This document shows positions 18,498 to 27,008 of a stretch of 64,000 bases of DNA, in pieces. Position 1 is the first letter of the stretch. Every line of letters starts with the position of its first letter. A program made the position numbers and the translations under genes. The notes under the pieces were generated by a model, which saw only the letters and a program-made list of their open reading frames with translations, searched no databases and was not told the origin of the DNA. This DNA comes from Streptomyces sp. BK239 (GTDB lineage: Bacteria; Actinomycetota; Actinomycetes; Streptomycetales; Streptomycetaceae). Location: positions 124,001 to 188,000 of the forward strand of contig NZ_SHKS01000008.1 in NCBI RefSeq assembly GCF_004217285.1. Reading direction: 5' to 3'.

Positions 18498-18729
18498 GGC
18501 GAGCCGCGTGAACGCGCGGTCCACCGGATTACGGGAACCTTAAGGCAGCCTTAAGCCTGTCTTGTCCGGGGAGCCCGGGGCCCGCTTCCCGGCCGGTCGT
18601 CGCGGCAGGTGGACGCGGGTTTCCGCCGACCCCGTCCACCTTCGGCACATCCCGGGGGCGCCCTTCGGAACAGTGCCCTCCAGGGGGTGTATTCCTTGGG
18701 AACCACCTCGGCGCCCGCGCCGGACGGCC

Positions 18730-19245
18730 ATGATGGGGGGCATGGCGGGGCTGGAGGGTATCGATCAGCCGCGGGGGGACGGTCGCGTGGCCGCGGCACG
18801 CTGGTCGCCCGCGGTCGTGGACGAACGGGCGCTCAACGCGGTGGAGTTGTTCGGCGACCCGACCGAGGCGGAGGTCCGGCTGCCGTCCCGTCCCGAGTCC
18901 GCCGCCGCCGCCCGCCGACTCGTCCAGGTCATCGTCCTGCGCCGCTGGCAGCTCACCCCGAGGATGACGGAGGACGCCGTACTGCTGGCCTCGGAACTCG
19001 TCGGCAACGCCGTCCGGCACACCGGCGCGCGGGTCTTCGGCCTCCGGATGCGCCGCCCGCGCGGGCGGATCCGCGTCGAGGTCCGCGACCCCTCGCGCGG
19101 GCTGCCCTGTCTGATGCCGGTGCAGGAGCTGGACGTCAGCGGCCGGGGCCTGTTCCTCGTCGACAAGCTGGCCGACCGCTGGGGGGTCGATCTGCTGCCC
19201 CGGGGCAAGACGACGTGGTTCGAGATGCGGGTCGCGGACCACTGA
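18730..19245 (+). CDS. RsbW-like ATP-binding protein (HATPase_c)
   Basis: About 171 residues from ATG 18730; ATG 18742 or a GTG near 18787 are alternatives, and none has a clear ribosome site. It contains the GHKL fold: LLASELVGNAVRHTGARVF (N box), VRDPSRGLP, and GRGLFLVDKLADRWGV (G box). Streptomyces have many such stand-alone anti-sigma/serine kinase-like proteins. No partner sigma or anti-anti-sigma gene is adjacent, so the target is unknown. Confidence 0.85.
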   Translation: MMGGMAGLEGIDQPRGDGRVAAARWSPAVVDERALNAVELFGDPTEAEVRLPSRPESAAAARRLVQVIVLRRWQLTPRMTEDAVLLASELVGNAVRHTGARVFGLRMRRPRGRIRVEVRDPSRGLPCLMPVQELDVSGRGLFLVDKLADRWGVDLLPRGKTTWFEMRVADH

Positions 19246-19364
19246 CCCCACGACCACCGCCAGGCCGTTCGCATGACCGAACACGCAGGTCGTAGGACCA
19301 TCGCACGATCACGTTCCGGCCAAAACCCGCTGGGCGATGTCAGTGGCGGTCCGTAGGCTCGCCG

Positions 19365-21203
19365 GTGATGCCGACGACACGTGCAAGCACCAAGGATCGT
19401 TCCTCCGTCCGGACGTTGCTCCGCCTGTGGCCCTACGTGCGCCCGGTGCGGGTGCGGTTGTTCACCGCCGCGTTCGTCGCCGTCGTGGCCTCGTGCACGG
19501 GACTGGTGATCCCCCTCGTGCTGAAGTGGATGGTGGACGGCCCGGTCGCCGACCGGGACCCGGCCGGGGTCTGGCTGGGCGCGCTGTACCTGCTGCTGCT
19601 CGGCATCGCGGAGTCGGTGCTGTTCGGACTGCGGCGGTGGCTGGTGGCCCGGCCGCTGGCCCATGTCGAGGCGGAGATGCGCTCGGGCCTCTACCGGCAC
19701 CTCCAGCGGCTGCCGGTGGCCTTCCACGACCGCTGGCCCTCCGGGCAGCTGCTGTCCCGGGCGACCACGGACCTGATGCTGCTGCGGATGTTCCTCGCCT
19801 TTCCGCTGACGTTCCTGCTGGTCAACGGGGTGACGATCATCGTCGGCGTGATCATCATGCTGATGCAGGACTGGTCGCTGGGGCTGGTGATCCTCGGGCC
19901 CGCGATCCCCGTGATGGTGATGTGCGTGGTCTTCGAACGCCGGTACGCGATCGTGGCGCGGCAGGCGCAGGACCAGGTGGGTGATCTGACGACGGTCGTC
20001 GAGGAGAGCGTCCTCGGGATCCGCATCATCAAGGGGTTCGGCCGGCACCGCAGTCAGGCGCGGGCGTTCCGGGAGCTGTCGCGGACGCTGCGCGGGACGG
20101 AGCTGCGCAAGGCGCGGCTGCTGGCGACGATCTGGGCGGTCATCGTGACGCTCCCCGAGGTGGCCATCGGGGCGGCGCTGGTGCTCGGGGCGGTGCAGGT
20201 GGCGGACGGGGACCTGTCGGCGGGGACGCTGGTCGCCTTCCTGTCCACGGCGCTGGCCCTGCGGTGGCCGGTGGACTCCATCGGGTTCCTGCTGGCGATG
20301 AGCCAGGAGGCGGCGACCGCCACCCAGCGGTACTTCGAGGTGATGGACGCGGAGCCGGAGGAGCGCGGCCCGGCGGCGCGGGAGGCGGCTGCGCCCAACC
20401 GTGCCGAGGACGGCTTGCTGTTCGACGGGGTCGTGTTCCGGTACCCCGACGCCGAACCGGACTCCGCTCCCACCCTCGTGCGGGTCGACCTGCATGTGCG
20501 GGCCGGGGAGTCCATGGCGCTCGTGGGCGCTACCGGGAGCGGGAAGACGACGCTCACCGCGCTCGTGCCGCGGCTGCACGAGGTGACGTCCGGGCGGATC
20601 CTGCTCGACGGCGAGGACGTCACCGCGATGTCCCGGGAGGAGCTGCGGGCGAAGGTCGCCGTGGCCTTCGAGGAGCCGACGCTGTTCTCCGCGAGCGTCG
20701 GGGAGAACGTGCTGATGGGGGCGGACGCCGACGCGGGCGCCCAGGAGCTGGAGCGGGCGCTCGCCGTGGCGCAGGCCGACTTCGTGCACGCGCTGCCGCA
20801 GGGGACGCTGACCCAGGTCGGCGAGCAGGGGCTGAGCCTGTCCGGCGGGCAGCGGCAGCGGCTCGCGCTCGCGCGGGCGGTCGTGGGGCGGCCCCGGTTC
20901 CTCGTCCTCGACGACCCGCTGTCCGCGCTGGACGTCCACACGGAGGCCGCCGTGGAGGCCGCGCTGCGCCAGGTCCTCGCCGACACCACCGCGCTGATCG
21001 TGGCCCACCGCCCGTCGACCGTGCTGCTCGCCGACCGGGTCGCCCTGCTGTCGGGCGGCCGGATCAGCGCCGTGGGCACCCACCACGAACTGCTGCGCAC
21101 CAACGCCGAGTACGCGCACCTGATGTCCGGCGAGACGAGCGACGTGACGTCGGGCGCGACGGCCGGCGCCCCGTCCCGGGACCAGGAGGACGACCGCCGA
21201 TGA
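19365..21203 (+). CDS. ABC half-exporter A1 (TMD-NBD), degenerate Walker B
   Basis: A 612-residue exporter half: six membrane helices (about 20-320) fused to an ATPase domain (about 345-590). Walker A is GATGSGKTT (about residue 387) and the signature LSLSGGQRQR is canonical, but the Walker B ends FLVLDDPLSALD, with Asp where the catalytic Glu should be. The H-loop histidine is present (IVAHRPSTV). It overlaps the next exporter gene by ATGA, so the two are translated together and surely form a heterodimer. The start (GTG 19365 or ATG 19368) lies 8 bp after TAGGCT with no ribosome site, so the mRNA is probably leaderless. Substrate unknown. Confidence 0.95.
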   Translation: MMPTTRASTKDRSSVRTLLRLWPYVRPVRVRLFTAAFVAVVASCTGLVIPLVLKWMVDGPVADRDPAGVWLGALYLLLLGIAESVLFGLRRWLVARPLAHVEAEMRSGLYRHLQRLPVAFHDRWPSGQLLSRATTDLMLLRMFLAFPLTFLLVNGVTIIVGVIIMLMQDWSLGLVILGPAIPVMVMCVVFERRYAIVARQAQDQVGDLTTVVEESVLGIRIIKGFGRHRSQARAFRELSRTLRGTELRKARLLATIWAVIVTLPEVAIGAALVLGAVQVADGDLSAGTLVAFLSTALALRWPVDSIGFLLAMSQEAATATQRYFEVMDAEPEERGPAAREAAAPNRAEDGLLFDGVVFRYPDAEPDSAPTLVRVDLHVRAGESMALVGATGSGKTTLTALVPRLHEVTSGRILLDGEDVTAMSREELRAKVAVAFEEPTLFSASVGENVLMGADADAGAQELERALAVAQADFVHALPQGTLTQVGEQGLSLSGGQRQRLALARAVVGRPRFLVLDDPLSALDVHTEAAVEAALRQVLADTTALIVAHRPSTVLLADRVALLSGGRISAVGTHHELLRTNAEYAHLMSGETSDVTSGATAGAPSRDQEDDRR

Positions 21204-23074
21204 CCGCCCCCACGCCCCCCACCCCCTCCCCCACCGCCGAGGGCACCGGGCGCGAGCACGAGCAGCCGCCCGCGCGGGGCGACGGCGACCCCTTCGACCG
21301 GGACGTCCTGCCCACGCCGCCGGGCGCCACGTCGGCCCTGCTGCGGTCGCTGCTCGCGCCGATGAAGGCGCGCGTCGCCCTCACCACGCTCCTGCTGCTG
21401 CTCCAGCAGGCGGCCGTGCAGGCGGGCCCGCTGCTGGTCGCGTACGCCATCGACCGCGCCGTGCCGGCGTTCCGCGACGACGACCACGGCCCGCTCGTCG
21501 CCGTGGCCGCCGGATACCTGCTGTGCGCGCTGGCCGCCGGCGGGTTGCAGTACGGGTTCCTGATCGTCTCGGCCCGCGTCAACCAGGACGTGCTGCTGGA
21601 CCTGCGCGGCCGGATCTTCCGGCACGCGCAGGCGCTGAGCGTCGACTTCCACGAGCGCTACACCTCGGGCCGGCTGATCTCCCGCTCCACCACGGACGTG
21701 GAGTCCCTGCGCGAACTGCTCGACGAGGGGCTCCAGGAACTGATCACGGTCGTCCTGTCCTTCGTCTTCATCTCGGCCATGCTGCTCTGGCTCGACCTGG
21801 GACTGGGGGCCGTGGCGGTGGCGTCCTTCGTGCCGCTGCACTTCCTGGTGCGGATCTACCAGCGGCGCGCGAAGGCGGTGTACCGGGCGCGGTCCACCGC
21901 GATCGCGGCCGTGATCGTGAAGTTCGTGGAGACGATGAACGGCATCCGCCCGGTGCGCGCGTTCCGCCGCGAGAATGTCAACGACGCCGAGTTCCGCACG
22001 CTGAACCAGCGGCACGAGCGGACCAACGGCGACGCACTGCTGGAGATGGCCCGGTACGTCGTCGGCTCCCGGCTGGTCGCCAACACCTCCGTCGCGCTGA
22101 TCGTGCTGTGGGGGGCCTACCGGGTCGCGGACGGCACCCTGGCCCTGGGCGTGCTGGCGGCGGCGGTGCTGTACCTGCGGCGGCTGTACGACCCGATCGA
22201 CCGGCTCGCCATGTTCCTCAACTCCTACCAGTCGGCGGCGGCCTCGCTGGAGAAGATCGCGGGGCTGCTGGCCCAGACGCCGTCCGTGCCCGAGCCGTCC
22301 GCGCCCCGGGAGCTGCCCGCCCGGCAGGGCGGACGCCCCGGCCGGGAGGTCGTGTTCGACGCGGTCGGCTTCGGTTACCGCACCGGCGGCGAGGTGCTGC
22401 CCCGCTTCGACCTGACCCTGCCGGCCGGGCAGACGGTCGCGGTGGTCGGCTCCACCGGCGCCGGCAAGTCCACGCTGGCCAAGCTCCTCGCCCGCTTCTA
22501 CGATCCCAGCGCCGGCCGGATCCTCCTGGACGGCGTCGACCTGCGCGATCTCGCGGTGCCCGAGCTGCGGCGCGGCGTGGTGATGGTGACGCAGGAGGCG
22601 TTCCTGTTCTCCGGCACGGTCGCCGAGAACATCGCGATCGGCCGGCCGGAGGCGAGCCGGGAGGACATCGAGCGGGCGGCGAAGGCCATCGGCGCGCACG
22701 AGTTCATCAGCGCGCTGCCCGACGGCTACGACACGGACGTACGCAAGCGGGGCGGCCGCATCTCCGCCGGTCAACGCCAACTGGTGGCCTTCGCGAGGGC
22801 GTTGCTCGCCGATCCGGCGGTGCTGATCCTCGACGAGGCGACCAGCTCGCTCGACGTGCCGGGCGAGCGGGCCGTGCAGGCGGCGATGGCGACGGTGCTC
22901 AAGGGCCGTACGGCGGTGGTGATCGCGCACCGGCTGTCCACCGTGGAGATCGCCGACCGGGTGCTAGTCATGGAGCACGGCCGGATCGTCGAGGACGGCA
23001 GTCCGGCCGAACTCGTGGCGGGCACGGGCCGGTTCGCGGATCTGCACCGGGCGTGGCGGGACAGTCTGGCGTGA
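21200..23074 (+). CDS. ABC half-exporter A2 (TMD-NBD)
   Basis: A 624-residue partner of the preceding half-exporter, starting at ATG 21200 overlapping its stop. A Pro/Ala-rich cytoplasmic lead of ~45 residues precedes six helices and the ATPase domain. Walker A GSTGAGKST (about 416) and Walker B VLILDEATSSLD are canonical, while the signature is RISAGQRQ, missing the first Gly of LSGGQ. In a heterodimer, its good Walker motifs face the good signature of A1, leaving one consensus and one impaired ATP site. The family is often annotated as multidrug or lipid exporters; the real substrate cannot be read. Confidence 0.95.
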   Translation: MTAPTPPTPSPTAEGTGREHEQPPARGDGDPFDRDVLPTPPGATSALLRSLLAPMKARVALTTLLLLLQQAAVQAGPLLVAYAIDRAVPAFRDDDHGPLVAVAAGYLLCALAAGGLQYGFLIVSARVNQDVLLDLRGRIFRHAQALSVDFHERYTSGRLISRSTTDVESLRELLDEGLQELITVVLSFVFISAMLLWLDLGLGAVAVASFVPLHFLVRIYQRRAKAVYRARSTAIAAVIVKFVETMNGIRPVRAFRRENVNDAEFRTLNQRHERTNGDALLEMARYVVGSRLVANTSVALIVLWGAYRVADGTLALGVLAAAVLYLRRLYDPIDRLAMFLNSYQSAAASLEKIAGLLAQTPSVPEPSAPRELPARQGGRPGREVVFDAVGFGYRTGGEVLPRFDLTLPAGQTVAVVGSTGAGKSTLAKLLARFYDPSAGRILLDGVDLRDLAVPELRRGVVMVTQEAFLFSGTVAENIAIGRPEASREDIERAAKAIGAHEFISALPDGYDTDVRKRGGRISAGQRQLVAFARALLADPAVLILDEATSSLDVPGERAVQAAMATVLKGRTAVVIAHRLSTVEIADRVLVMEHGRIVEDGSPAELVAGTGRFADLHRAWRDSLA

Positions 23075-23114
23075 CGCGCGCAGAAGGGGACGTGAGGACC
23101 GGCAGGGGGGACAG

Positions 23115-24911
23115 TTGATCGACGCGTACGAGGACCCGGGGACGCCCGACCGCCGTGGCGGCGCCCGGTACCTGTGGTGGCTGGTGTGCTGCCAGCCGGG
23201 GCGGTCGGTGGCCGGCGCGGTGCTGGGCAGCGTATGGCTGGTGCTGATGGCGTCGGCGCCGTACCTGCTGTCGAAGGCCGTCGACGAGGGGCTGGAGCCC
23301 GGCGACACGGCCGCGCTGGCCGGCTGGACGACGGCCCTGTTCGTGGTCGGCGCGGGCAACGCCTGGGTGAGCATCATGCGGCACCGCACGATGACGCGGG
23401 TGCGCATGGACGCCAACTTCCGCACGGTGAAGGTGGTCGTGGGGCAGGCGGTGCGGCTGGGCGCCGCGCTGCCGCGCCGGGTGGGGGCCGGTGAGGTCGT
23501 CACCGTCGGGGTGGGCGACGTGGGCACCGTCGCTTCGGCGCTGACGGTGATCGGACCGGGCGTCGGCTCACTCGTGGTGTACGTCGTCGTCGCCGGGTTG
23601 CTGCTGTCCGTCTCGCCGCTGCTCGCGGGGGTGGTGCTGCTGGGGATGCCGGTGGTGGCGGTGCTGGTCGGGCCGCTGATGGCACGGTTGCAGGGCGCGG
23701 AGAGCGAGTACCGGGAGCGTCAGGGCGTGCTCACCGCCCGCATCGGCGACCTCGCGGGCGGGCTGCGCGTGCTCAACGGGCTCGGCGGCAAGCGGTTGTT
23801 CGCGGACGCCTTCGCCCGTGACTCGCAGCGGCTGCGCGCCCAGGGGTACCGGGTCGGCTCGGTCACCAGCTGGATGCAGGCGCTGGGCGTGGGGCTGCCG
23901 ACGGTGTTCCTCGCGGTGGTGACCTGGCTTGCGGCCCGGCTGGCCGCCCAGGGGGAGCTGACCGTGGGCGAGCTGGTCTCGGTGTACGGCTATGTCGCCG
24001 TGCTGGTCGGCCCGGTGGCGTTCCTCGTGGAGATGGGGTACGAGCTCAGCCGTGGTGTGGTGGCCGCCCGCCGGGTCGTACGGCTGCTGCGGCTGGAGCC
24101 CGAGCCGGACACCGGGACCGCCGAAGCGCCCGCCGAGCCGTCGGTGCTGGAGGACCCCGCGTCGGGTGTGCGGGTCGCGCCGGGCCGGCTGACCGCGCTG
24201 GCCGGAGCCCGGCCCGCCGACGCCGCCGAGGTCGTCGACCGGCTGGGCCGGTACACGCCGTCGGACGTCACCTGGGGCGGCGTGCGGCTCGACGCGGTCG
24301 CCCTGGAGCAGGTCAGGGCGCGCATCCTGGTCGCCGACAACGAGGCCGACCTGTTCGCGGGCAGCCTGCGCGAGGTGGTGGGCGGCCGGCGGGGACGCTC
24401 ACCGGAGGAGGAGCGGCGGGCGCTGCGGGCGGCGGCCGCCGAGGATGTCGTGCAGGGGCTGCCCGAGGGACTCGACTCGCCCGTGGCGGCGCAGGGCCGC
24501 AGTCTCTCCGGTGGTCAGCGGCAGCGTGTCCGGCTGGTGCGGGCGCTGCTCGCCGACCCGGAGGTGCTGCTCGCCGTCGAGCCGACGTCGGCGCTGGACG
24601 CGCACACGGAGGCCGCGATCGCCGGACGTCTGCGTGCGGCGCGGGCCGGCCGCACGACCGTCGTCACCAGCACCTCCCCGCTGCTGCTGGACCACGCCGA
24701 CACCGTCCACTACCTGGTGGACGGCAAGGTGGCGGCGAGCGGCCCGCACCGCAGTCTCCTGGCGACGGAGCCGGGCTACCGGGCGCTGGTGGCGCGAGAC
24801 CCGGACGACGACGAGGACGACGGGGGCGCCTCAGGCGGGGTGAAGGTGCGGGGCGGGCAGGCCGCGCCGGGCGCCGAAGGTACAGAAGGTGTCGAGGAGG
24901 TTCTGCGGTGA
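23115..24911 (+). CDS. ABC half-exporter B1, Walker A lost
   Basis: A 598-residue exporter half starting at TTG 23115 after AGGGGGGAC, 40 bp after the A2 gene. The membrane domain is normal (TMTRVRMDANFRTVKVVVG, GELTVGELVSVYGYVAVLVGP). In the ATPase domain no GxxGxGK(S/T) exists; the expected place reads ALAGARPADAAEVV (about residue 361). The signature SLSGGQRQRVRLVRALLADP is canonical and Walker B reads EVLLAVEPTSALD. It therefore probably cannot hydrolyse ATP by itself but supplies the signature to its partner. It overlaps the next gene by GTGA. The frame is intact, so this is divergence and not a pseudogene. Confidence 0.93.
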   Translation: MIDAYEDPGTPDRRGGARYLWWLVCCQPGRSVAGAVLGSVWLVLMASAPYLLSKAVDEGLEPGDTAALAGWTTALFVVGAGNAWVSIMRHRTMTRVRMDANFRTVKVVVGQAVRLGAALPRRVGAGEVVTVGVGDVGTVASALTVIGPGVGSLVVYVVVAGLLLSVSPLLAGVVLLGMPVVAVLVGPLMARLQGAESEYRERQGVLTARIGDLAGGLRVLNGLGGKRLFADAFARDSQRLRAQGYRVGSVTSWMQALGVGLPTVFLAVVTWLAARLAAQGELTVGELVSVYGYVAVLVGPVAFLVEMGYELSRGVVAARRVVRLLRLEPEPDTGTAEAPAEPSVLEDPASGVRVAPGRLTALAGARPADAAEVVDRLGRYTPSDVTWGGVRLDAVALEQVRARILVADNEADLFAGSLREVVGGRRGRSPEEERRALRAAAAEDVVQGLPEGLDSPVAAQGRSLSGGQRQRVRLVRALLADPEVLLAVEPTSALDAHTEAAIAGRLRAARAGRTTVVTSTSPLLLDHADTVHYLVDGKVAASGPHRSLLATEPGYRALVARDPDDDEDDGGASGGVKVRGGQAAPGAEGTEGVEEVLR

Positions 24912-26722
24912 CGGCGGGCGGCGGGGGCGTGGCGGCGGACGACGGGCGGGGCGCGGGGCGGCTTCCCGTCGCCGGGCCGGGCGAGGTGCGACGGGCCGTG
25001 GGGCGGCTGGTGCGGGCGGACGGACGGGCCTTCGCCGTCGTCCTCGCGCTGAACTCGCTGGCCGCCGCGGCCGGTCTGGCCGGTCCCTGGCTGCTGGGCC
25101 GGATCGTCGACGCGGTGCGGGAGGGCGGCGGGGTCGGCGCGGTGGACCGGCTGGCGGCGGCCATCCTGGTGTGCGCGCTGGCCCAGCTGCTGCTGGCGCG
25201 CTGGGCCCGGTACGCGGGGCACCGCTTCGGGGAGCGCACGCTCGCCCGGGTGCGGGAGCAGTTCGTCGACCGGGCGCTGTCGTTGCCGGCGTCGGTCGTG
25301 GAGCGGGCCGGGGCCGGTGATCTGACCATGCGCGGCACCGCCGACGTGGCCGCCGTGGGCGCCACCCTGCGCGACGCCGGTCCCGAGCTGCTGGTGTCCT
25401 CGGTGCAGGCGCTGTTCCTGATCGGCGCGGTGTTCCTGGTCGACCCGCTGCTCGGCGCGGTCGGGGTGCTCGGGCTCACGCCGATCCTGGTCGTGCTGCG
25501 CTGGTACCTGCGGCGGGCGCGGACCGGCTATCTGGCCGAGGGCGCGGCCACCTCCGAGGTCGCCGAGATCCTCGCCGCGACGGCGACGGGGGCCCGTACG
25601 GTCGAGGCGTTCCGGCTGCGGGAGCGGCGGATCGCGGCCAGCAGGGAGGCGCTGGAGACCTCGCGGCGGGCCCGCTTGCACACCCTGTACCTGCGGTCGG
25701 TGTTCTTCCCGGTGATCGAGGTGTCGTACTCGCTGCCGGTGGCGGGCGTCCTGCTGCTGGGCGGGGCGCTGCACGCGCGGGGCGCGGTGAGCCTGGGGGC
25801 GGTGGTGGCGGCGGCGCTGTATCTGCGCCAGTTCACCGGGCCGCTGGACGAGATCCTGATGCGGGTTGACCAACTCCAGAGCAGCGGGGCCTCGTTCGCC
25901 CGCGTGGAGGGGCTGGGCGAGGCGTCGCGGCCGGCGGGGGCGGCCGGCGGCGCGCCGGACTCCGCCCCGGTTCGTGTCCCGGCGGACGACCTGATCGAGA
26001 TGACGGACGTGCGGTTCGCCTACGAGCGGGGCGGCGAGGTGCTGCGCGGGGTGGACCTGACCGTGCGGCCGGGTGAGCGGCTCGCGGTCGTCGGCCCGTC
26101 CGGCGCGGGGAAGTCCACGCTGAGCCGGCTGATCGCGGGCGTGGACGCGCCCACGGCGGGCTCGGTGACGGTCGGCGGGGTGCCGGTGGCGGAGCTGGCG
26201 CCGGAGGTGCTGCGCCGGCAGGTCGTGCTGGTCACCCAGGAGCACCACGTGTTCATCGGCACGGTTCGCGACAATCTGCTGATCGCGGAACCGGCGGCGA
26301 CCGACGAGCAGTTGTGGGCCGCGCTGACGACCGTCGGCGCCGAGGGCTGGGTGCGGGAGCTGCCCGGCGGCCTCGACGCGGAGCTGGGCGCGGACCGGGG
26401 CCGTACGGACGGCTCCCGGGCGCAGCAACTCGCGCTGGCCCGGGTGGTGTTGGCGGACCCGCACACGCTGATCCTGGACGAGGCGACGGCGCTGCTGGAT
26501 CCGACGACCGCCCGGCACACCGAACGCGCCCTGGCCGCGGTCCTGCGCGGCCGGACGGTCATCGCGATCGCCCACCGGCTGCACACCGCGCACGACGCGG
26601 ACCGGGTGGCCGTGATGGAGGACGGGCGGCTCGCCGAACTCGGCACGCACGAGGAGCTGGTGGCGGCCGGGGGCCCGTACGCGGCGCTGTGGGGGACATG
26701 GCACGGGGAGCCGAGGAACTGA
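24908..26722 (+). CDS. ABC half-exporter B2, signature motif lost
   Basis: A 604-residue partner of B1, starting at GTG 24908 overlapping its stop. Walker A GPSGAGKST (about 396) and Walker B LILDEATALLD are canonical, with H-loop AIAHRLHT, but the signature region reads RTDGSRAQQLALARVV in place of LSGGQ. Thus B1 and B2 are mirror-image degenerate: together they make one perfect ATP site (B2 Walker + B1 signature) and one dead site, as in TM287/288-type heterodimers. It is last of four same-strand exporter genes. Substrate unknown. Confidence 0.95.
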   Translation: MTAGGGGVAADDGRGAGRLPVAGPGEVRRAVGRLVRADGRAFAVVLALNSLAAAAGLAGPWLLGRIVDAVREGGGVGAVDRLAAAILVCALAQLLLARWARYAGHRFGERTLARVREQFVDRALSLPASVVERAGAGDLTMRGTADVAAVGATLRDAGPELLVSSVQALFLIGAVFLVDPLLGAVGVLGLTPILVVLRWYLRRARTGYLAEGAATSEVAEILAATATGARTVEAFRLRERRIAASREALETSRRARLHTLYLRSVFFPVIEVSYSLPVAGVLLLGGALHARGAVSLGAVVAAALYLRQFTGPLDEILMRVDQLQSSGASFARVEGLGEASRPAGAAGGAPDSAPVRVPADDLIEMTDVRFAYERGGEVLRGVDLTVRPGERLAVVGPSGAGKSTLSRLIAGVDAPTAGSVTVGGVPVAELAPEVLRRQVVLVTQEHHVFIGTVRDNLLIAEPAATDEQLWAALTTVGAEGWVRELPGGLDAELGADRGRTDGSRAQQLALARVVLADPHTLILDEATALLDPTTARHTERALAAVLRGRTVIAIAHRLHTAHDADRVAVMEDGRLAELGTHEELVAAGGPYAALWGTWHGEPRN

Positions 26723-27008
26723 CAGCCGGGAGAAGGCCGTTCAGGGCCGGATCCGGATGGCTCATCCGTATATCGAACATGAACTCCCGGTCAACGAACC
26801 GTTTCCGGCCAACTTTCTGACGCGCTCCTGACAGACAGCGCTGCCACCTGCCACTCTTCCCCCTGCTACTGCACAGCAACCCCACAGCACCACCCCGTTC
26901 TGCGTACCGCCCCAAGACGTCCAAGACGTCCAAGTCGTGCCCGGACGGCCGATCCGCCGTCCGGTCTCCCCTGGCCGCGTGATCCGCGGCCGCGCAGAAG
27001 GAGTCAGT
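26723..27008. other. Intergenic region with short repeats before the first metalloprotease
   Basis: A comparatively AT-rich segment (about 26760-26830) contains TTTCCGGCCAAC at 26802-26813, which recurs upstream of the second protease at 29238-29249. A 9-bp unit CCAAGACGT is repeated three times at 26912-26938 (third copy one mismatch). There is no coding bias in any frame. This is the likely promoter and leader of the protease gene. Confidence 0.5.

Noticed and set aside
23115..24911. Exporter B1 as a pseudogene because Walker A is missing
   Set aside because: Frame, signature motif, membrane domain and coupled start with B2 are intact, fitting a degenerate heterodimer half.
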